From: Chromobacterium alkanivorans
Lineage (GTDB): Bacteria; Pseudomonadota; Gammaproteobacteria; Burkholderiales; Chromobacteriaceae
DNA: 64,000 nt
Assembly (NCBI RefSeq): GCF_016937655.1
Contig: NZ_JAFHKL010000007.1
Span: 186,001 to 250,000 of the forward strand
Direction of reading: 5' to 3'
Positions 59,201 to 64,000 of the stretch are shown one piece after another. A model generated the notes under the pieces. The model was not told the origin of the DNA. It saw only the letters and a list, made by a program, of their open reading frames with translations, and did not search any database. The first letter of the stretch is position 1. Every line of letters starts with the position of its first letter. The translations under genes and the position numbers were made by a program.

Positions 59201-59408
59201 AATAGGTGCTTCCAGCATAGAGTTGGCAACAGGCGGAGAAGATTACCGGCGCCCCGCTATTTCTGCAACTGTCTTAGGCGCTTAGGTGATATTAACTCCC
59301 TGCTGCTGACAATCGGTATAGCGTTGTTTCACTCCGGTAACAAGCCTGAGGCATCGTTAAAAGGGTATTGGCGCAACAGGCTAAGACATAAAATGGCCCG
59401 GACAGTTC

Positions 59409-59436
59409 AAAGGCGGCAATCCGCCGCCTTTTTCCG
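59409..59436 (+). terminator. Intergenic hairpin with T-tract
   Basis: AAAGGCGG / CCGCCTTTTT. The T-tract is on the + strand; in the direction of the cytochrome gene only TTTGAAC follows. Confidence 0.5.
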
Positions 59437-59484
59437 GGGGCCGGCGCGCCGGGCGGCGTGCCGGATCAGCCATGCCGAGATGGC

Positions 59485-59787
59485 TTATTTCAGCGACAAC
59501 ACCCATTTGGCCAGCGCGCGCAGATCCGCGTCCGGAATGTTCGGATGCGGGGTCATCGGCACCGGGCCCCACACGCCGGAACCGCCGTTCTTGACCTTGG
59601 CCATCAGCAAGGCTTCCGCGCCTTTCTGGCCGGCGTATTTCTTGGCTACGTCCTTATAAGCCGGGCCGACGATTTTCTTGTCCACCGCGTGACAGGCGGT
59701 ACAGCTGTATTTCTGCGCCAGCTGCATATTGGCGAAGGCGGGCGCGGCGGCGGCGCTCAGCAGGGCGGCGAACAGTATTTTTTTCAT
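59485..59787 (-). CDS. Periplasmic class I cytochrome c
   Basis: 100 aa. Signal peptide to PAFA, heme site CTACH (Cys29, Cys32, His33), and axial Met78 in PVPMTPHPNI; the end DADLRALAKWVLSL is typical of small c-551/c5 types. Carries electrons to terminal oxidases or reductases. Single gene with AGGAGACTTCCG before the ATG. Confidence 0.93.
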   Translation of the reverse strand: MKKILFAALLSAAAAPAFANMQLAQKYSCTACHAVDKKIVGPAYKDVAKKYAGQKGAEALLMAKVKNGGSGVWGPVPMTPHPNIPDADLRALAKWVLSLK

Positions 59788-59879
59788 CGGAAGTCTCCTG
59801 TGTGGTGATGCAAATCAGTTGTCCAAATCAACGGCCGCGAAGCTGCGGCCGCCAAAAATATGACAAATAGCATGAATTG

Positions 59880-60461
59880 CTACAATATCACTTTGAGTTG
59901 AGTCAAGAAGCTTGCTTCCAGCATGCGCACCGGCAGCATCAGGATCACCTGGATGATCAGGAACAGCACCAGCGGCGACAAGTCCACGCCGCCGACATTG
60001 GCCTTGCGGAACGGGCGCAGGAAAGGCCGGGTCAGCGCGTCCAGCACCGGCATCAGCGGGTTGTAGGGGCTGACCCAACTGAGCACGGCCTGGACGATGA
60101 CGCTGCCCATCAACAGGGTCAGCGACTGTTTGAACACCTCCAGCAAGGACAGTAGGGACAGCGCCACCCAGACCTGCGGAAAGGTGAAGACTTCCGGCAC
60201 CGAGCTTAGCAGGGTGACCAGCACATTGGACAGCAGCGCCACCAGCCAGGCCAGCAGCATGGTGGCGCTGTCGTAGCCGCGCATCGCCGGCACCAGCTTG
60301 CGCAGCGGCAGCACCGCGAAGTTGGTGGCGGCCATCACGAACTGGCACAGCGGGTGCTTGAACGGCGCGCGCGCCACTTGCAGATAGAAGCGCAGCAAGA
60401 GCACCAGCACGAACAGGCCGAAAAGGGTGTGGATCAGAAAGCGCAAAGTGTCGAAGAACAT
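59880..60461 (-). CDS. yggT: YggT-family membrane protein
   Basis: 193 aa with two YggT repeats, each with two hydrophobic helices (FLIHTLFGLFVLVLLLRFYLQ, VIVQAVLSWVSPYNPLMPVL). Widely conserved next to proC and yggS; linked to osmotic or cell-wall processes but not defined. Its start is 9 bp after the proC stop, in the operon yggS-proC-yggT. Confidence 0.93.
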   Translation of the reverse strand: MFFDTLRFLIHTLFGLFVLVLLLRFYLQVARAPFKHPLCQFVMAATNFAVLPLRKLVPAMRGYDSATMLLAWLVALLSNVLVTLLSSVPEVFTFPQVWVALSLLSLLEVFKQSLTLLMGSVIVQAVLSWVSPYNPLMPVLDALTRPFLRPFRKANVGGVDLSPLVLFLIIQVILMLPVRMLEASFLTQLKVIL

Positions 60462-60469
60462 GATGTGGC

Positions 60470-61273
60470 TTAGTCCTGGCTGAGTTGTTGGCCCATTTCG
60501 ATGGAGCGGTCGCGGCAGTCCAGCGTGCCGGCGATGATGGCCTGCTTGACGCCTTCCGCCTCAAAGCGGGCGATGGCGCGTTCGGTGGTGCCGCCCTTGG
60601 ACATCACATTGGTGCGCAAGGCGGCCACCGGCAGCGGGCTCTGCTTGGCCAGCTCCACCGCGCCTTCGAAGGTGGCCAGCACCAGCCGGCGCGCCTCGGC
60701 TTCGGAGAAGCCGGTCTGCTGCGCCGCTTCTATCATGCTTTCGATGAAATAGAACACATAGGCCGGGCCGCTGCCGGACACGGCGGTGACGTCGTCGATG
60801 CGCTGTTCGTTCTGCAGCCAGAGCGTGATGCCGGCCGCCTGCATCACGGTGTTGGCGTCCTGGCGGTCGTCTTCGTTGACGCCCACCGAGGCGAACAGGC
60901 CGGACACGCCCTTGCCTATCATCGCCGGGGTGTTGGGCATCACCCGCACCACGCGCTTGCTGCCCAGCCAGCGGCACAGCGCGTCCAGGCGGATGCCGGC
61001 GGCGATGGAGATCACCAGCGCGCCGTTGAGCCTGGGCTCCAGCTCCAGGCACAAGTCGCGCAGGTGTTGCGGCTTGACCGCAAGCACCACGATGTCGCCG
61101 ATGTCGAAGGCGTCCGGCAAGGCCGCGCCGCCGCTGACGTCGTATTCCTGGCGCAGCCGTTCCACTTTGCCGGCGTCCGGGTCCACCACGTGGATGCGAT
61201 GCGCCGCCTGCTTGATCAGGCCGGCGATGATGGCGTTGGCCATATTGCCGCCGCCTATGAAGGTAATCCGCAT
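60470..61273 (-). CDS. proC: Pyrroline-5-carboxylate reductase
   Basis: 267 aa. FIGGGNMANAIIAGLI is the NAD(P)H loop; VLAVKPQ, RVMPNTPAMIGKGVSGLF and SGSGPAYVFYFIESMIEA plus GGTTERAI complete the ProC pattern. Final step of proline synthesis. Middle gene of the yggS-proC-yggT operon. Confidence 0.97.
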   Translation of the reverse strand: MRITFIGGGNMANAIIAGLIKQAAHRIHVVDPDAGKVERLRQEYDVSGGAALPDAFDIGDIVVLAVKPQHLRDLCLELEPRLNGALVISIAAGIRLDALCRWLGSKRVVRVMPNTPAMIGKGVSGLFASVGVNEDDRQDANTVMQAAGITLWLQNEQRIDDVTAVSGSGPAYVFYFIESMIEAAQQTGFSEAEARRLVLATFEGAVELAKQSPLPVAALRTNVMSKGGTTERAIARFEAEGVKQAIIAGTLDCRDRSIEMGQQLSQD

Positions 61274-61325
61274 GCTTTTTCCTTATAAACCGGCTTGAAT
61301 TCCTGTTGTTTCAAGCCGATGTCAT

Positions 61326-62018
61326 TCAATGATAATGGCGTGCGCCGAAAATGGCGGTGCCCACCCGCACCATGGTGGCGCCTTCGGCGACGGCGACGGC
61401 CATGTCGGCGGACATGCCCATGGACAGCGTGTCCAGCGCCAGGCCTTCGGCCATCAGGCGCTCGCGCAGCCGGCGCAACAGGGCGAACTGCGCCGCCAGC
61501 CGCGCAGCGTCTTCGGTGGGCTCCGGGATGCACATCAGACCGCGCAGGGTCAGGCGCGGCAAGGCCGCCACCGCGCGGGCCAGTTCCAGCGCCTGTTCCG
61601 GCGCGCAGCCGCTCTTGCTGGCCTCGCCGGACACGTTGACCTGGATGCAGACGTTCAGCGGCGGCAGCGCGTCCGGCCGCTGCGCCGACAGCCGTTCGGC
61701 GATTTTCAGCCGCTCCACCGAATGGGCCCAGTGCGCCAATTCCGCCACCGCGCGGGTTTTATTGGATTGCAGCGGGCCGATGAAGTGCCATTCGATCTCC
61801 AGACCGGCCAGCGCCTCGGCCTTCTGCTGCAATTCCTGCACGTAGTTTTCACCAAAGGCGCGTTGGCCGGCAAGGTAGGCTTGCTCGATGTCCGCGGCGG
61901 GGAAAGTTTTGCTGACGGCCAGCAGGCGCACCGATCCCGCCGGCCGGCCGGCGGCGTGTTCCGCGTCCGCCAGGCGCTGGCGGACTTGTTGCAAGGGTTG
62001 GGAGATGGAGTCTGTCAT
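61326..62018 (-). CDS. yggS: PLP homeostasis protein (YggS/PROSC)
   Basis: 230 aa fold-type III PLP protein: LLAVSKTFPAADIEQAY with the PLP lysine, AFGENYVQELQQKAEAL, IEWHFIGPLQSNKTRAV, GLMCIPEPTED and LSMGMSADMAVAV. Regulates PLP and alpha-keto acid pools. Divergent from pilT, an arrangement seen widely in Gram-negative bacteria. Confidence 0.96.
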   Translation of the reverse strand: MTDSISQPLQQVRQRLADAEHAAGRPAGSVRLLAVSKTFPAADIEQAYLAGQRAFGENYVQELQQKAEALAGLEIEWHFIGPLQSNKTRAVAELAHWAHSVERLKIAERLSAQRPDALPPLNVCIQVNVSGEASKSGCAPEQALELARAVAALPRLTLRGLMCIPEPTEDAARLAAQFALLRRLRERLMAEGLALDTLSMGMSADMAVAVAEGATMVRVGTAIFGARHYH

Positions 62019-62286
62019 GGCGTCGAGAAATTATTTGCTGCGGGCGGTGCGGCTTGTTGCCCGGGTTTGGGGTTTCTACAAAGAATCATGGCCGCGCATC
62101 ATTAATAATATGGGGTGACGGCGATATCCCAAATGGCTGAGTTGAGCTTACAATCAGCGGAAATGCCGGGATTGGGCCGGCGCCTCGTTTGGACGCGTTG
62201 CCGGCGCGCGGCGGTTCTTCATTTTTCAAGTGGTCGCCTGGCGGCTGAAACCATGGCGGCGGCGCAGTCATCGTGGAGATTATATT

Positions 62287-63324
62287 ATGGAAATTTCGGA
62301 GCTCTTGGCCTTTACGGTCAAGAACAAGGCGTCCGACCTGCACCTGTCCGCCGGGCTGCCGCCGATGATCCGGGTGAACGGCGACATCCGCCGCATCAAC
62401 CTGCCGCCGATGGACCATCATGACGTGCACGACATGGTGTACGACATCATGAACGATTACCAGCGCAAAATCTTCGAAGACACCTTCGAGTGCGACTTTT
62501 CCTTCGACCTGCCCGGCATCGCCCGTTTCCGCGTCAATTCCTTTGTGCAGAACCGCGGCATGGGCGCGGTGTTCCGGGTGATTCCGTCCAAGGTGCTGTC
62601 GCTGGAGCAACTGGGCGCGCCCAAGATCTTCCAGGAAATCGCCGCCTTTCCGCGCGGGCTGGTGCTGGTGACCGGCCCCACCGGCTCCGGCAAATCCACC
62701 ACGCTGGCGGCGATGATAGATTTCATCAACGACAACCACTTCTCCCACATCCTGACTGTGGAAGATCCGATCGAGTTCGTCCACGACAGCAAGAAATGCC
62801 TGATCAACCAGCGCGAACTGGGCTTGCAGACCCACAGCTTCGCCAACGCGCTGAAGTCGGCGCTGCGCGAGGACCCGGACGTGATCCTGGTGGGCGAATT
62901 GCGCGACCTGGAAACCATACGGCTGGCGCTGACCGCGGCGGAAACCGGCCACCTGGTGTTCGGCACCCTGCACACCAGTTCCGCCGCCAAGACCATAGAC
63001 CGCATCGTCGACGTGTTCCCGGCCGGGGAAAAGGAAATGGTGCGTTCGATGCTGTCGGAATCGGTGCGCGCGGTGATCGCCCAGACCCTGCTGAAAACCA
63101 AGGACGGCAGCGGGCGGGTGGCGGCGCATGAAATCATGTTGGGCACCCCGGCGATCCGCAACCTGATCCGCGAGAACAAGATCGCCCAGATCAACTCCAT
63201 GATCCAGACCGGTCAGCAGCACGGCATGCAGACGCTGGACCAGTGTCTGCAGGAGCTGGTGCGGCGCAATATGGTGTCGCCGGCGGACGCCAGACAAAAG
63301 GCCGCCAACAAGGATCAATTCTGA
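62287..63324 (+). CDS. pilT: Type IV pilus retraction ATPase PilT
   Basis: 345 aa. SDLHLSAGLPPMIRVNGDIR N-terminal domain; Walker A GPTGSGKSTTLAAM, Asp box ILTVEDPIEF, Walker B DPDVILVGELRDLET, His box LVFGTLHTSSAAKTIDRI; C-terminal AIRNLIRENKIAQI retraction motif. Depolymerises pilin for twitching and DNA uptake. ATG 62287 has a weak site (GGAGATTAT). Followed by pilU. Confidence 0.98.
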   Translation: MEISELLAFTVKNKASDLHLSAGLPPMIRVNGDIRRINLPPMDHHDVHDMVYDIMNDYQRKIFEDTFECDFSFDLPGIARFRVNSFVQNRGMGAVFRVIPSKVLSLEQLGAPKIFQEIAAFPRGLVLVTGPTGSGKSTTLAAMIDFINDNHFSHILTVEDPIEFVHDSKKCLINQRELGLQTHSFANALKSALREDPDVILVGELRDLETIRLALTAAETGHLVFGTLHTSSAAKTIDRIVDVFPAGEKEMVRSMLSESVRAVIAQTLLKTKDGSGRVAAHEIMLGTPAIRNLIRENKIAQINSMIQTGQQHGMQTLDQCLQELVRRNMVSPADARQKAANKDQF

Positions 63325-63370
63325 GCGGGCGCTGCTCTACACTAGAAATGGCGACCCGCGGGACCTCATC

Positions 63371-64000
63371 ATGGAAAAAGACCAGGCTTCCAAGTTCATA
63401 CTGGATCTGCTGAAGCACGCCACCGGCAAGAACGCCTCCGACGTTTTCATCGCCGCCGATTTTCCGCCGGCGATGAAGATAGACGGCAAGATCACCCCGG
63501 TGGCGCCGCAGCCCTTGTCCGCCCAGCACACCAAGGAACTGGTGCGCGCGGTGATGAACGACCGGCAGACCGAGGAGTTCGAGACCAAGAAGGAGGCGAA
63601 CTTCGCGATCAATCCGCCGGGTCTGGGGCGTTTCCGCGTCAGCGCCTATGTGCAGCAGGGTCATGCCGGCATGGTGTTGCGCAAGATCAACACCGAAATC
63701 CCCACCTTCGACCAGCTCAACCTGCCGCTGGTGCTGCGCGACATCGCGCTGATCAAGCGCGGCCTGGTGATCTTCGTCGGCGGCACCGGTTCGGGCAAAT
63801 CCACTTCGCTGGCCGCGCTGGTGGACTGGCGCAACAGCCACAACCACGACCACATCATCACCATCGAAGACCCTATCGAATACGTGCACCAGCACAAGAA
63901 GTCCATCATCACCCAGCGCGAGGTGGGCGTGGACACCGATGATTGGGACATCGCCTTGAAGAACACCCTGCGCCAGGCGCCGGACGTGATTCTGATGGGC
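63371..64000 (+). CDS. pilU: PilU, PilT-like retraction ATPase (3' end outside window)
   Basis: 210 codons visible. NASDVFIAADFPPAMKIDGK, NPPGLGRFRVSAYVQQG, Walker A VGGTGSGKSTSLAAL, HIITIEDPIEYVHQHKKSI and the start of Walker B (APDVILMG). Works with PilT for forceful retraction. 46 bp after pilT, same operon; the C-terminal third lies beyond 64000. Confidence 0.96.
   Translation, partial: MEKDQASKFILDLLKHATGKNASDVFIAADFPPAMKIDGKITPVAPQPLSAQHTKELVRAVMNDRQTEEFETKKEANFAINPPGLGRFRVSAYVQQGHAGMVLRKINTEIPTFDQLNLPLVLRDIALIKRGLVIFVGGTGSGKSTSLAALVDWRNSHNHDHIITIEDPIEYVHQHKKSIITQREVGVDTDDWDIALKNTLRQAPDVILMG

Overview
The window is GC-rich, densely coded chromosomal DNA of a beta-proteobacterium. The layout (pilT-pilU divergent from yggS-proC-yggT, a single-cysteine DksA, pyrBI, paired Vibrio-type GDSL phospholipases) and the protein sequences point to Neisseriales, most likely Chromobacterium or a close relative. 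That assignment is an inference from gene content; no rRNA or tRNA gene was seen.

Layout. 1-21,500: mixed housekeeping and environmental genes, including a sulfate-binding protein (cut by the left edge), periplasmic binding proteins, a NYN/LOTUS protein, acetyltransferases, pyrBI with a likely attenuator, a LysE exporter, a chemoreceptor, two HD-GYP proteins, RsmE, an inositol-phosphatase family enzyme, and two thermolabile-haemolysin-like GDSL phospholipases flanking an rRNA-type methyltransferase. 21,607-22,191: gmhA. 22,253-43,724: a contractile tail locus colinear with the tail module of phage Mu (gp37, sheath, tube, N, P, gp45-gp48) under a CI-like repressor and a Mor-type activator, with a complete lysis cassette (M15 endolysin, holin-like protein, Rz/Rz1) and four tail-fibre genes. 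No transposase, integrase, terminase, portal, protease or capsid gene is present, so it reads as a tailocin (headless phage-tail bacteriocin). 43,788-64,000: metabolic and regulatory genes (AlaX-type editing protein, C69 dipeptidase, aromatic aminotransferase, LysR/SDR pair, DeoR regulator/FAD oxidoreductase, PepP, BenE, MocR, DAHP synthase, DksA, cytochrome c, yggT-proC-yggS, pilT-pilU), interspersed with two families of short inverted-repeat elements.

Main points. (1) The tailocin lacks recognisable tail-assembly chaperones and a standard tape measure. Their place holds one AT-richer chimeric gene: GH19 lysozyme, NlpC/P60-like domain, seven 39-bp tandem repeats, then a tape-measure-like C-terminus. 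(2) A two-part element, ACTGAC then NANAAT with first bases exactly 39 nt apart, occurs six times in and beside the locus, including upstream of the tail operon and of three fibre genes; it is a candidate promoter class for the Mor-type activator. (3) Four parS-like palindromes suggest an origin-proximal position. (4) Seven copies of a ~146-bp MITE-like element and four of a second element dock at stop codons and at each other's ends. (5) pyrBI has a leader ORF overlapping an intrinsic terminator.

How the tail genes fit together (inference): the repressor holds an early promoter off through GAACTAAA-type operators; on induction the Mor-like protein is made and activates the late operons; sheath, tube, baseplate and a choice of fibres assemble; the lysis cassette releases the particles.
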